Of a stretch of DNA of 64,000 nucleotides, positions 34,237-45,559 are shown piece by piece. The notes beneath the pieces are model-generated. The model saw only the letters and a list, made by a program, of their open reading frames with translations, had not been told where the DNA came from and made no database searches. Each line of letters begins with the position of its first letter. Positions within the stretch are counted from its first letter, which is position 1. The stretch spans positions 186,001 through 250,000 of the forward strand of contig JAEUWP010000002.1 of the NCBI GenBank assembly GCA_018524725.1, read 5' to 3'. The translations under genes and the position numbers were made by a program. The DNA comes from Podaxis mareebaensis (lineage: Eukaryota > Basidiomycota > Agaricomycetes > Agaricales > Agaricaceae).

Positions 34237-35821
34237 TCATTGTTCTTCATCCCAAGACTGAACGACCTTTACGAGGGATGGCAAACTCCCCACAATTGCG
34301 TCAATAATCCGTGCATCTGGATAACGACCCTCTACAGGTTCTTGAAGGTGAGGGTTAGTGCGACTATGTACGACCTTCAACTCTTCTAGTTTCCAATGAG
34401 GGTACTTTCGCGTGCGGAAGGCCTCAAGAACTGTATTTTCGTCATGGCCAGGCTGTTAACGAAACAACACCGAAGATCGTCAACTCCGGCCAGGGATACA
34501 CCACCATAAGCCAAATACCTCTGTAGAATCCCGGCTCGCTCCGAGGGTTTCGTAACGTATAACCAGAGTCTTCAGGTTTGGGACCCGGTCGGAAAAGAGG
34601 TCCAAGTGATCAGGAGAGAACAAACCGACCGAGAGTTGCAGGTGCTCCAGCTCGCGACCAAGTTGGTTTTGCCGCGCAAGGACCAGCAAACCGCCATAGG
34701 TGAGGCTGCCATGCTGTCCCCACAGAGAGAGTTTTCTGAGGCGCAAATCAAAGGTAGCGTTCTCCGGAATCACTCTGAGCTCCATTTCCATCTCAAGCTC
34801 TCGGCGTCTCCACGCCCCAAATGGGATATTTGTTCCGAAACTTCGAACAGGTATGTTTCTCCTGATAACTAGTCGTTCCAGGTTATTGGCGTTCTTCCGG
34901 ACAAACAGGTGGAATGTCCCTTGGGACAGGATTTGTAAACCTTGTTCTGCTTGCAATTCAATCGACTTCAGAAGAGGAAGGTTTGGGAGTTTCGGGATTA
35001 AGTCGGAAAAGTTGAAATTGCCAGAGGATTTGAGCACGAGAGATTGGAGACTTTGTGTCACCGAGGTTATGAGTTTGGCCAGAGCACGACATGTACGTTG
35101 TATATCCCGTACTGAAAACGAGGCAGGGGAGTGAGCAATGTTGATTATCAAGGATGTGAGGTTAGGAATTCGCTTTGGAAATACGTGGCTGTTGGAAACG
35201 ACAGAGGCAGAAGTCATGTCGATTGTCAATGTGTGTATTCGAGGCCCGACCTGCTTGACAAGTTTCTTTAGAAATGTCGAGAATGTTTTCGGGATATATT
35301 GGTCGTGAACTGTGACGACCAACTCCCGGATTTGCGGGCATATGGGCAGGGAATCCAGAACTGTGTTAAGGAAACTTCGGATTTTTGCCTTGCGCGCCTT
35401 GAGTTTCTTCCAGGACCTCTTACCCTCGCTCGATAGCTCTGGCAAAAATTTAGGCTGAATGCACAATTTAAGGACTCTGCGTCCAATATCTGGACACCTG
35501 TTTGGAGCCATTAGTTCGCGATACACACCACCTTGATAACACATGCCTCATCTGCTCAGCCGTCTTCAACCCAGCTCCGGTATAGTCCTGTATCCGAACC
35601 TCCCGATAGATTTCGCTCATTCCCATTTCATATAGGACTCGGTTGATTCCAACCATCCTGCGCACGAAACCCTTGGGAAGATAGGATAGGACCTTCATCC
35701 AGAGTTCGACCGGCAGGTCAGGAACACTGAATGTGGGGATTACTTTGCCCTGACAGATGTTATCCAGCTCTTTTGCAGCAATAGGGGGCGGCGTTTCGAC
35801 GTTAAGCTCGAGCATTTGCAT
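34237..35821 (-). CDS. F-box protein with LRR-like repeats (F1)
   Basis: Predicted substrate adaptor of an SCF ubiquitin ligase. Exons 35821-35547, 35497-34519, 34452-34237, giving 489 residues. The F-box lies at about residues 35-75: VPDLPVELWMKVLSYLPKGF then RRMVGINRVLYEMGMSEIYR. The rest shows irregular leucine-rich strands (LHTL/LTSLI, SLVLKSSG, LERLVIRR, LRKLSLWGQHG, LEHLQLSVGLFSPDHLDLF, LKTLVIRYE). The C-terminal exon is also conserved in the paralogues (EAFRTRKYPHWKLEELKV ... SLVKVVQSWDEEQ). Intron 1 starts with GC (ATGAG followed by GCATGT) and is 49 bp. Three relatives lie at 36706-38326, 39687-41291 and 46246-47855. Target proteins unknown. Confidence 0.85.
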
Positions 35822-36705
35822 GGTGACGGAGACAAGACGACGAGCCTGGACCTTAGGCTTCGAGAAGGACCCTGATCTTCTCCTATTAAACGCTCAAGTG
35901 GTCGTACCCCAAAGATTAACAAACACAAACAAACACCCAGTCTCGTCAAATTTGTCAAACACTGGTGTATCCAAAGTCTAAACATAATCCCGACCAGCGG
36001 CTACAATGGCTACTTTGCGTACTAACAAAGAAATCTTACAGAAGGGCCTTCGAGATGTCAACGCTTCATCTGGGTATTAACCTATTGGAACGACCACTGT
36101 TGGAATCACATATTGATTCCCATTTTCGGACAATCTTGAAATGTCAAAGCACGTCGAGGCACAAGCACACCGTGCATTTGCCGTGCATTGGCACTCAAAT
36201 TATAGTTAAATACCGTATCTTAGAATATGTATATTTCGCTCTTTTGCCTCCCTAATATAGCCTCACTAGTTCCTTCAACAACCACTATTTTGGTATCAAC
36301 ACAGTGACAGCGGCGTTAACAACGAATACAGAGTGTATGCGCAGTGACAATATGTGTCTGAAGTCCCGACATCTAGTATCTGTGTATACATAAGACGTAT
36401 ACGCTACATACCTGAAGTCTGCGAAAGAAAGAATGGGACTTCAGGTATATAAGCGCCCATCGTATAAATACGGAAAAATTACAGTGGACGAAACGCAAGG
36501 CAGTGTAGCAAAAATTTCAAGGGAAATAAGATAATATCTGATAGACATTGAACGGAAAACATGTCGATCTGTTTCATCGGCCAACACTCCATATGAATAC
36601 TATAAAGAGTGGAAGTAAAAGCCGAATCACCGCATACACCACGGACGAATCGACGATACCTACAGCCTTGAAGTGCACACTGTTTCATATTGTTCGACCT
36701 CCTTC
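35822..36705. repeat. Duplicated spacer (first copy) between F1 and F2
   Basis: Upstream of F1 and downstream of F2. It matches 39023-39686 (for example ACAATATGTGTCTGAAGTCC and the AAAGAAAGAATGGGAC block), the second copy being shorter by about 200 bp. No gene seen. Confidence 0.75.
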
Positions 36706-38326
36706 TCACAACTCTTCTTCCCAGGATTTCACGACTCGCCTCAGATACGGTAAGCTCTGGCTTACGGCGTTGATCAACAGAATATCAGGGTCTCCCCACC
36801 TATGCGAATAAAAGTCAACTTTGTGTAGGTGCATCAGCTTCAATTCTTTTAGCTTCCACTCTCGGCATTCAAGCCTACGGAAATCATCGTAAAACACCTC
36901 CTTGTCCTTTTAGAGAACATTTAACAACAGGGGATCATTAGCTGCTATGGAACTATGTGACACTGGATAAGATACAACTCACCTCGTCCAAGTCCTCACT
37001 CCCCAAGAAATCATAACGGAGGTTGAGAGTTTTCAAGTTCGGAAGTGTTTTATAGAAGAGCTCCACAAGGTCCACCGAAAGCAGCCTGACTGTGACCTGC
37101 AAGTACTCCAGATGTCCACCACATTCGTAGAGTCGATTTAAAAGTGGTAGTAGATCATCATATGTGAGAATCGCGTGCGCCGCTCTTCCCCATAATGTGA
37201 GTCTCCTAAGATGCGGAGCAAATGTTCCAATATAGCGCGTCAGTGTCGGTAGGATAATCTTGTACTGTAATTCCAAAACGAGTTCCTGCAGGTTGGATAG
37301 TGGAAGGGCGAAGAATGGGACGAAGAAGAGGCGAATCAATGGATCTATGGCAGGGGCTTGCAGAGAAAGTCCAGGTGGTTGCCTGACAACTAGACGTTGG
37401 AGGCTGCTTGCGTTTCGGAAGAATGACAGGAGATGTGTTCCCGACTTAAGCATATTGAAGTCGTATTGAGCTCGCACTTCAAGTGACTTCAAACGTGGGA
37501 GCTGTAGCTTCAGGAACAAATAGGAGAGGCTACACCCAAAGGACTCGACGACGAGGGACTCTAAGACTTCTCTCGCAAACATGATGATTTCCGCCAGAAT
37601 ACGACAAGCTTCACGGATCTCCGATTCCCGGGGATGAACTCGTGAATCGATTAAGTTGAGAGTTAAAGACGAGAGGTTGGATAAACTTTTGCAGAAGGCG
37701 CGAGAGACGGACAGGAAGCATGAACAAGTCATTTCGATCTTTAACGTGTGTAGTTGCGACCCAACTTGTTCCAACAGTTTCAGCAGGAATGTTGAAAATG
37801 ACTCTGGTATATATTGGTCATGCAGCACGACAGTCAGCTCCTGGAGCTGCGAGCAGCTAGTGAGACCGCCCAGAGATAGTCCCAGGAAAGAGTGGATTTC
37901 CAGTGCGTGGGAATTTTGGTTATCCCAAGCCTTGCCCTCTTCGCTGTTCAGCGCGGGCAAGAATGTAGGTTTTATGTATAGCTTCCGCACTCTAGCGGCG
38001 ATATCTGGGTAACTGGCTGTTGCCATCAGTGCCAGCCATTTTTTCGTTTGACGAACGTACCATATCTGCTCGAAGGTCTTCAGTCCGGCGTTGGTGTGGT
38101 CAATCATTCGGATCTCCTCGTATATTTCGTCCATCCCTCTCTCGAATAAATACCGGTTAGTCCCTACCATTCTTCATACATAACCAGGAGGAAGATTGGA
38201 TAGAACTTCGACTCATAACTCTGCTGGCAAGTCAGGAATATTACGTTTGCAAACAGCGCTATCTTGAAGGATGCCTTCGACTTGCTGAGCCGTGTCTGCT
38301 TGAAGTTGCTGATTAGTCACAGCCAT
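36706..38326 (-). pseudogene. F-box/LRR gene F2 with two stop codons in the F-box
   Basis: Exons 38326-38061, 38012-36983, 36906-36706 keep perfect phase and splice sites and match F3 in exon sizes (266, 1030, 201 nt). Exon 1 carries two in-frame TGA codons, at 38213-38215 (TGG in F3: ELW to EL-stop) and 38174-38176 (CGA in F3: YVRRM to YV-stop-RM). Both lie inside the F-box, so a full adaptor cannot be made. Translation from the Met just after the second stop would give about 405 codons without an F-box before the last intron. The LRR-like body and the C-terminus (RRVVKSWEEEL) are intact, so inactivation looks recent. Both changes are C:G to T:A. Confidence 0.85.
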
Positions 38327-38546
38327 GCCAGAGGGAAAGAGAGAGAAATGTGGTCGACCATCAATTTCAGGTTGTCAAGGTCTTCGCAGGCGCTGTGCAC
38401 ACATCACAGTACATCAATAAATGCACCAGCCTGGGAAAAAACATACACAAACACTTGCATGAAAAAAGGTCCATAATCAACTGCAAGTTTACAACGAGGT
38501 TCTATCAGCGCATCACTTGCCGTTTCTTGGCCTGAAAAAAATCAAT

Positions 38547-38790
38547 ATGCCACCTATTAAATCAACTCATCAAGCACAATCATATTTCCCACCCGGGACG
38601 TTGGGCTGGCGAGTCGAGTCGTTGACCTATGGCATGACGGAGCACAGGAATTTACTACATAAAGTGCGACGACTCATGTACATATCATATAAGACCGCCC
38701 AACGCTAGCGTAATACAGCTTACTCCACTCACTAGCTCCGCTCTGATCCACTACCTTCCGCAATACGGGAAGACCTGAGGACACTGGTCA
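38547..38790. other. Chimeric junction: DUF4604 start joined to peroxygenase 3' end
   Basis: The promoter and ATGCCACCTA start of the DUF4604 gene (as at 41528) are followed directly by sequence matching 43327-43360, the 3' flank of the peroxygenase gene. About 160 bp of unmatched sequence comes next, then 38765-38790 matching the peroxygenase C-terminal codons (43369-43395), and then the F1-like exon. This marks an internal deletion and a tandem-duplication breakpoint. Confidence 0.75.
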
Positions 38791-39022
38791 CCTGTATCCG
38801 AACCTCCCGATAGATTTTGTTCATCCCTATTTCATATAGGACTCGGTTGATTCCAACCACCCTGCGCACGAAACCCTTGGGGAGATAGGATAGGACCTTC
38901 ATCCAGAGTTCGACCGGCAAGTCGGGAACACTGAATTTGGGGATTACTTTGCCTTAACAGATGTCGTCTATCTCTTTTATAGCAGGCGGAGGCGTTTCGA
39001 TGTTGAGCTCGAGCTTTTGCAT
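38790..39022 (-). pseudogene. F-box gene fragment (F1-like exon 1 only)
   Basis: Matches F1 exon 1 from its ATG (39022) through FSVPDLPVELWMKVLSYLPK and NRVLYEIGMNKIYREVRIQ, then stops at the junction. An in-frame TAA replaces the Gln codon after DDIC. No further exons follow, so it is a dead fragment left by duplication. Confidence 0.85.
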
Positions 39023-39686
39023 GATGACGAAGACAAGACAGCAAGCCTGGACATTAGGCTTCGAAGCCCTTGATCTTCTGCTATGTTAAACGCTCAAGTG
39101 ACTGCCGTGAGGCCAAATGATTAACAATTACAAACAAATAACCAGTCTCGTCAGATCTGGTGTATCCAAACATAATCCCGACCAGTGGCTACAATGGCTA
39201 CTTTGTGTAAATAACTGAGAAAGAAATCTTACCGAAAGGCCTTCTAGATGTCAACTTCATCTGGATATTAACCTATTAGAACGACCACCATTTCGACATC
39301 AACGCAGGGACAGCGGCCCTGACAACGAACACAGAGTGTAGCGCAGTGACAATATGTGTCTGAAGTCCCGATATTTAGCATCTATGTGCACATAAGACGT
39401 ATACACTACTTACCTGAAGTCCACGAAAGAAAGAATGGGACCTCAGGTATAAACGCGCGTCGTGTAAATACGAAAAAATCACAGCAGACGAAACCACAAG
39501 GCAGTGCAGCGAAATTTCCAAGGAAAATAAGATAAGATATTGAACGCAAAATATAAGACGCCATGTCGATTTGTTTCATCGGCCAACACCCTATATGAAT
39601 ACTACAAAGAACGAATCGACAATACCTACAGCCTTAAAGTACACACTGTTTCATATTATTCGGCCTACTTCTCACAACTCTTCTTC
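39023..39686. repeat. Duplicated spacer (second copy)
   Basis: Second copy of 35822-36705, placed between the F1-like fragment and F3. No gene seen. Confidence 0.75.
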
Positions 39687-41291
39687 TCAGGATTTCACGA
39701 CTCGCCTCAGATACGGTAAGCTCTGGCCTATGGCGTTGATCAACTGAATATCAGGCTCTCCCCGTTCACGCCAATGGAACTCATCTCTACATAGGTGCAT
39801 CAGCTTTAATTCTTCTAGCTTCCACCCTGCGCATTCAAGCCTGCGAAAATTGTCGTAAAACACCTCCTTGCCCTTTTCGCAGAACATCCAACAAGAAGTA
39901 CCATTAACTGTTATGAAACTGTGATACTGGATAAGATACAACTCACCTCATCCATGTCCTGACTCCCCAAGAAACTATAAGTGAGATTGAGAGTTTTCAA
40001 GTTCGGAAGTGTCTTATAGAAGAGCTCCATGAGGTCCACCGAAAGCACCTTGACTGTGACCCGCAAATACTCCAGATGTCCACCACATTCGTAGAGTTGG
40101 TTTAGAAGTGGTAGTAGATCACCATATGCGAGAGTTGCATGTGCAAATCTCCCCCATAAAGTGAGTCTCTTAAGATGCGGAGCAAATGTTCCAATATAGC
40201 GCGTCAGTGTCGGTAGGATAATATGGTACTGTAGTTCCAAACCGAGTTCCTGCAGGTTGGATAGTGGGAGGGCGAAGAACGAGTCGAAGAAGAGACAGGA
40301 TAATGGTTCTGGGGCAAGGGGTTGCCGAGAAAATCTGGGTGGTTTCCTGACAACTAGACGTTGGAGGCTGCTTGCGTTTCGGAAGAATGAGAGGAGGTGT
40401 GTTCCCGACTTAAGCATATTGAAGTCGTATTGAGCTCGCACTTCAAGTGACCTCAAGAGTGGGAGTTGTAGCTTCAGGAACAAGTAAGAGAGGCTGCACT
40501 CAAAGGACTCAACAACGAGGGACTGTAAGGCTTCTCCTGCAAACATGATGATTTCCGCCAGAACACGACAAGCTTTACGGGTCTCTGGTTCTAGGGGTAG
40601 AACCCGTGATTCGGTTAAGTTGAAAGTTAAAGACGACAGGTTGGGTAAACTTTTGCAGAAGGCGCGAGAGACGGCGAGGAAGCATGAACAAGTCATTTCG
40701 ATCGTCAGCGTGTGCAGTTGCGGCCCAACCTGCTCCAACAGTTTCAGCAGAAATGTTGAAAAGGACTCTGGGATATACTGGTCATGCAGCACGACACCCA
40801 GCTCCTGGAGCTGCGAACAGCCAGTGAGACCGCCCAGAGATAGTCCCAGGAAAGCACGGATTTCCAATGCATGGGAATTTTGGTTATCCCAGGCCTTGCC
40901 CTCTTCGCTGTTCAACGCGGGCAAGAATGTAGGTTTTATGTATAGCCTCTGCACTCTAGCGGCAATATTTGTGGAACTTGTTATTATCATTAGTGCTAGT
41001 CACTTTTTCATGTTTACGAACATACCGTATCTGTTCAAATGTCTTTAGTCCGGCGTTGGTGTGGTCAATCATTCGGACCTCCTCGTATATTTCGTCCATC
41101 CCTCTCTCGAATAAATACCGGTTAATCCCTATCATTCTTCGTACATAACCAGGAGGAAGATTGAATAGAACTTCGGCCCATAGCTCTGTTGGCAAGTCAG
41201 GAATGTTACGTTTGCAAACAGCTCTGTCTTGAAAGATGCCTTTGACCTGCTGGGCCATGTCTGCTTGAAGCTGCTGATTATTCATGGCCAT
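39687..41291 (-). CDS. F-box protein with LRR-like repeats (F3)
   Basis: Exons 41291-41026, 40976-39947, 39872-39687, giving 493 residues. Intact F-box: IPDLPTELWAEVLFNLPPGY then RRMIGINRYLFERGMDEIYE. LRR-like body with repeated strands (LQELGVVLHDQYIPESFSTF, LHTLTIEMTCSCFL, LSSLTFNLTESR, LQRLVVRKPP, LQELGLELQYHI, LKRLTLWGRFAH, LKTLNLTYSFLG). It is the closest relative of F2. It ends at TGA 39687-39689, where F2 and F4 have a Trp codon and five further codons (SWEEEL type), so the conserved C-terminal tail is trimmed by one TGG to TGA change. Probably still functional. The gene starts 237 bp from the divergent DUF4604 gene, so the two may share a promoter region. Confidence 0.83.
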
Positions 41292-41527
41292 GTCAGAGGG
41301 AAAGAGAGAGGAATGTGGTCGACCATCATTTTCAGGTTGTCAAGGTCTTCGTAGGCGCTGTGCACACATCATCGGCAGCCCACTCCCGGATCAATAATGC
41401 ATCATTTAGTCACCAGCCTGGGAAAAAACATACACAAACACCCGCATGCACGAAGGTCCATATACAATTCCAACGAGGTTCTGTCAGCGCACCACCAGCT
41501 GTTTCTTGGGCCGAAAAAAACATCAAC

Positions 41528-42283
41528 ATGCCACCTAAAGAACTCTTTCGGCACCAGCTTTCTTCCAAACTCTCCTATCAGGCCCACGTCCCCGCTTTCC
41601 TCCAAAAACTCCAAAACCGCATGGCCGGGGTACCCGATACAGCCTCAGACGAAGATGAACCGCAGTATGAAGATGCTGAATTTGAATACGTTGGCGGTGG
41701 TCGTCCGCCTATTCCCAAACGCCCCCCGATACCAAAGAGACCTGCATCTCAGCCCGGAAGTGGTGACGAGCAGGGGGACGAAGAGAGGGATGAAGAAGGA
41801 GATGAGAAGCCTCAAATTGTGGTGTTGAAGGAGGGAAAGCACTTGAGTGAGCGGGAAGTGGAAAACATCAAGCGGAAAGGTGGGTTTGAATTAGTCCTCC
41901 AACGATGTCTAAATTCATTGGATGCGCTTATTTGAACAGAAAAGGGACTACCACCCCCTCCAGATATTGATGACAGTTCGGAGGCTCACAGTATGGATCT
42001 CAACGCGTCCTCCAAAACCAAGGATGACAACAAATCCTCTTCGTCGAAGTCCGGTGGCCTCTCGTTCTCGTCCGGCAAACCCTCTACAAAGGCATCCAAC
42101 AAACGTAAAGCCATCTCCCAACCCGACTCTGACTCCGAGAACGATCTTGCAACTCGGATGGGTATCGGAAAGTTGGGCCCTATTGCCAAAGACGGAGGCA
42201 AAAAAGACAAGGGCAAGGAAAAGGCCAAAAAGAAGCCAAAGAAAGAAAGCAAGAAACTTCTTTCGTTTGGCGACGATGCGTAG
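41528..42283 (+). CDS. DUF4604 (KIAA1143-like) protein
   Basis: Two exons, 41528-41879 and 41940-42283, 231 residues. Family features in order: an N-terminal LSYQAHVPAFLQKLQNRMAG motif, a Pro-rich acidic stretch (RPPIPKRPPIPKRP), the diagnostic PQIVVLKEGKHLS then EREVENIK, a Ser/Lys-rich disordered part, and the C-terminal ESKKLLSFGDDA. Members are small nuclear-type proteins of unknown molecular role, conserved from fungi to animals. The length is typical for fungi. Exon 1 ends inside a Lys-rich helix. Divergent from F3 across 236 bp; that promoter and the first codons are duplicated at about 38327-38556. Confidence 0.85.
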
Positions 42284-43348
42284 TCGGTCTGGACGTGGTC
42301 TAATGACAACCATGTTTGTAACACAGGCCCTTATTGAAGGCGTGGTGAGTAGCGTCCCGTCCCGATATTCGAAGCTGGGAGTTGATGCGACACCCGACAC
42401 GTAGGATCAGTCGTTCTAGGGAAGCCCTGCGACCAAGCTGACCACAGTGAGACGCTGGAACCTACCAGGAGATCCGCGAGAATGTGGGAGCTCCTGGTTA
42501 GGAGGCAGTTGTAGGCCAATTGTAGGTTCTACCTCTGGACACCACCCAAAGATCGAGTCCCCGACAGTGATGACGCAGACTGGCCGCGAAGGCAATGCTC
42601 GCCTAGCAAGTGAAACAAGGCCATTCAAGTCGCAGCTGGTCTGTAATGACTTATTAATGTACACGATGTATGCGAACCAACCCGATAATACGAGCTAAGC
42701 ATGGGTACACATTCAACCCCCTCTCGAGTTCAAGGTTGCCAACGCAGACCCTTATCATTGTGGATTCCCTCGCCCTCATATAATTCATTGTTGAAATGGT
42801 ATTGGCATTGCCCCTTGGTCAACTCGATGTCCAAGCGCCCGAGAAGGTCCGTGCGAGATTGCCCAGTCTCGCTCGTTATATGGAGTCTGGTGAGCAAATG
42901 CTACCATGTTTTCTTCGCTTTTGTCTAGATCCTTCATCGATATGCCTCCCATATCTACGGTACCAGGTCTGTTAACGGACTGGCACGTCTGTTTGGCGCA
43001 TCTAACGAGAAGTAAATGGTCCAACAGAATCACTGTGGACGCGAATCGAAAACCGTGCGACTGGGATACCAGCTTACGATATGCGAGACGTATGCTATTT
43101 GGCTAGGCGTACTAGGCCGGTCCGTCGGAGAATTACGACACCCCTCAATGTTGTCCCAAAGCTTCAAGCGACAGAAATGCGACAATGATCCAGCAGACTC
43201 CGGCATTTCAGAAGTGTTTGAATAGCTTTACCAAGATATCCACGGACGAGCCTCGATGGAACTTAATTCCAGCCTACATTGTACCAGAAACACTACAGCA
43301 GAGGATAACCGTGCCATCCATCAGTCCTATTAAACCAACTCATCAAGT
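42284..43348. other. Gap with unnamed ORFs
   Basis: About 1 kb between DUF4604 and the peroxygenase. Plus-strand frames around 42795-43225 (ALPLGQLDVQAPEKVRARLP; KTVRLGYQLTICETYAIWLG) have coding-like composition but several stops. No family is recognised. Perhaps a decayed gene. Confidence 0.35.
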
Positions 43349-44697
43349 TCAATCGTCTTTCCCGTACGGGAAAACCTGAGGACACAGGTCACGAACAAAA
43401 TCATACAGGAAGTTCAAGTTGATGTTAAGCGCTTTCCTCAACACTCCAGTCGGGTTGGGGTACAATCCAACGACGGTCTTGTTTACGAAGTTCTCGTATA
43501 ACAAGCAGAAAGTCGTGAGGTTGGCCGAGGTCGGGTCAGGGACGTAGTTATTGACCCCACCGACGTTCCCACCAGGCGAAACTGGGTGGGCAGCAGCGAT
43601 CATATCCAATCCTTCCGCGCCCACCGGCTTGCTCGGTCTGTGGAAGTCCTTGGGCATACGCATGTCCTGGAAGAACCCACGTGCAACATCAAGATCCAAT
43701 TGGCCATCTCCCTGGCGCCCGTCTATAAAGAAATTGACGGGGAAAACGGCTTCTGCGTAAGCAGTGAAGAACCGGGGTGCTACGAAGGAGAATGTTGGGT
43801 TCGTCGCAATTGAGTCTTGGATACGCTGGAACCGCAGCTCGCTTGCAACCGTGTAGTTGTACTTGCCAGCGCCGAATTTATTGCTGAACGCAATAAACTA
43901 TCAATGATTTGGAGGTCAGCGGTCGGTTTATATGTGAACTGGGTTGGTTGGACATACCTGATCGAAGAGCGTTTCGTTGAAGCTGTGATTGTCTCCAAAG
44001 AAGGCATCCCCTAAATATCGAGCAGGTCAGGTTCCATTGATATGCAGCTTCAGAGAGAACTAACCTCGAGTCAAGCTCGCATCACCTTCAAATACGGCAT
44101 GTGTATTCAAACCACCGACAATCGCCGGCGAGGGAGGGTCAGGACCCGTCTTAGGAGTCTTCTCGCCAATACTAAGCTGGTTGGTGATAACGTTGCCATC
44201 GACGAGAAGTGCAGCATAAGCCAAAAATTTCGCGAGGTCGTTCTCCATGTTGAAACCTATGACGAACCCCTCAGGTTCTGTTCCTAATTTGAGGATCATG
44301 AAGTCTTACCTTCCTGAACAGCGTCGATAATCTGAACTGGTGTAGCAATACCATTCCGAGGAAGATACTGTAAAGGACGGTTGAGGCCTATTAATCTGAA
44401 TACGATATCACGCACACGTACCCCATGAGAAGCGAGCGTGTTCAGGCCAGGACACGGTCCCCGAATATCACCTTTCTCGAGCGGCTTCCAAGGATGTTTG
44501 TCGTCATTCACAAGCTTGGTACCATTGAACTTCAAAGGAGGTGGAGGGTTCTCTGGTTGACGGAACTGAAGAGTCGGGATGATCCTGTCCATCTCTTCCC
44601 TCGACAACCCCGCCAACGAAGCATAAGTAGGAAACGCTGTGGCTGTCGAGGCCAAAACAAGAGCAAGAGTGATGAAGTTGAAGAAGAAGTTGGCCAT
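43349..44697 (-). CDS. Unspecific peroxygenase (heme-thiolate, long type)
   Basis: Secreted heme-thiolate enzyme that uses hydrogen peroxide to oxygenate aromatic or aliphatic substrates. Exons 44697-44422, 44367-44310, 44256-44065, 44010-43958, 43897-43349, giving 375 residues. Signal peptide FFFNFITLALVLASTATA. Heme ligand Cys82 in RGPCPGLNTLASHG, then YLPRNGIATPVQI. Mg-site EGD at 168-170 (FEGDASLTR), then GDAFFGDNHSFNETLFDQ. The acid-base pair Arg235 and Glu242 (PRFFTAYAE, spacing 7) marks the long family. C-terminal LLYENFVNKTVVGLYPNPTG. A Cys near the end (DLCPQ) could form the dimer disulfide known in long peroxygenases. The ATG at 44697 is chosen because the codon upstream is not ATG. 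Intron 1 is 54 bp, in frame and stop-free. Confidence 0.93.
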
Positions 44698-45559
44698 ATG
44701 CAACGAGATAGAAGAAGAAGAGTTGTTTGGTTTGTTTCTTGCCCCCTGGGCGGTCTTTGTAGGATTTGGCTACCGCTGCGCTTTACCTAGGGAGATACTT
44801 TGTGAAAGGCACTCTACATAGCCAACGCCTGCGCTGTCTTGCTCTGAGGACATGACCGATTCGCCCTTCCGAATTGTTTCAGAGCTACTGGAACTGGAAC
44901 TTGATCACCGAGAGTCTGCAACGTCGTGTCTGTGACTGCGCATCATACTGTACCTCCTTGTCTGAATAAAACACCCTATAGTCTTTCTGGTAGTATTGCC
45001 CTGCCAACACCTCGAGAGGAATGTGAGACAACGCGAAGACATACCGCCGGCTTAAGCGCAGTCTGCCTCCTACAGATCTCTCGGCAAAAAGATCATTGTT
45101 CATCGCCATTATGGCGAGCACAGGCAAGCAAGTTGGCACTATCTGTACGGGTTTACGCGTTGACACTTGCGCCTCAAGGCCTCATTCCCGAGCGCTCGAA
45201 GATATCACCGAACTCAGGTTTTGCATTGAAGGGAGGTCTGTTGGTACGTCTCTCCGCAGTTAGTGGGCCTACAACAGATGCTATGAATGAATATGTTGCG
45301 TGTGCACAGCTTCGTCGATGTCTCCAGGTCCCGCTGCGGGGTCGTGGATGTAAGAGTTATCACACAGATCAATGACAACGCCAGATTTTGATAGAGTTGA
45401 TGGGAAGGTGGCTGTGGTCAGAGCAATTAGTAGTCTGAGAGATGTCTCACTCAAGTATATCGATATTTTAAGAACAACCTATGCCGCAATGAAGGACTTC
45501 CGTAGTCATCTCGGACGTCCTCCACTTGCAACAATCGTTGTACGCCAACCTTGCAGTGC
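44698..45559. other. Gap upstream of the peroxygenase
   Basis: Holds the peroxygenase promoter. Plus-strand 45150-45230 reads LAPQGLIPERSKIS, faintly like a short-type chloroperoxidase start, but no continuation is found. Otherwise nothing is recognised. Confidence 0.3.

Noticed and set aside
38596..38705. 8-bp inverted repeat (CGTTGGGC / GCCCAACG) around unmatched sequence in the chimeric junction
   Set aside because: Too short to call a MITE; no target-site duplication seen.
45150..45230. Plus-strand LAPQGLIPERSKIS, faintly like a short chloroperoxidase N-terminus
   Set aside because: No PCP cysteine motif before it and no EHD/EGD block after it on that strand.
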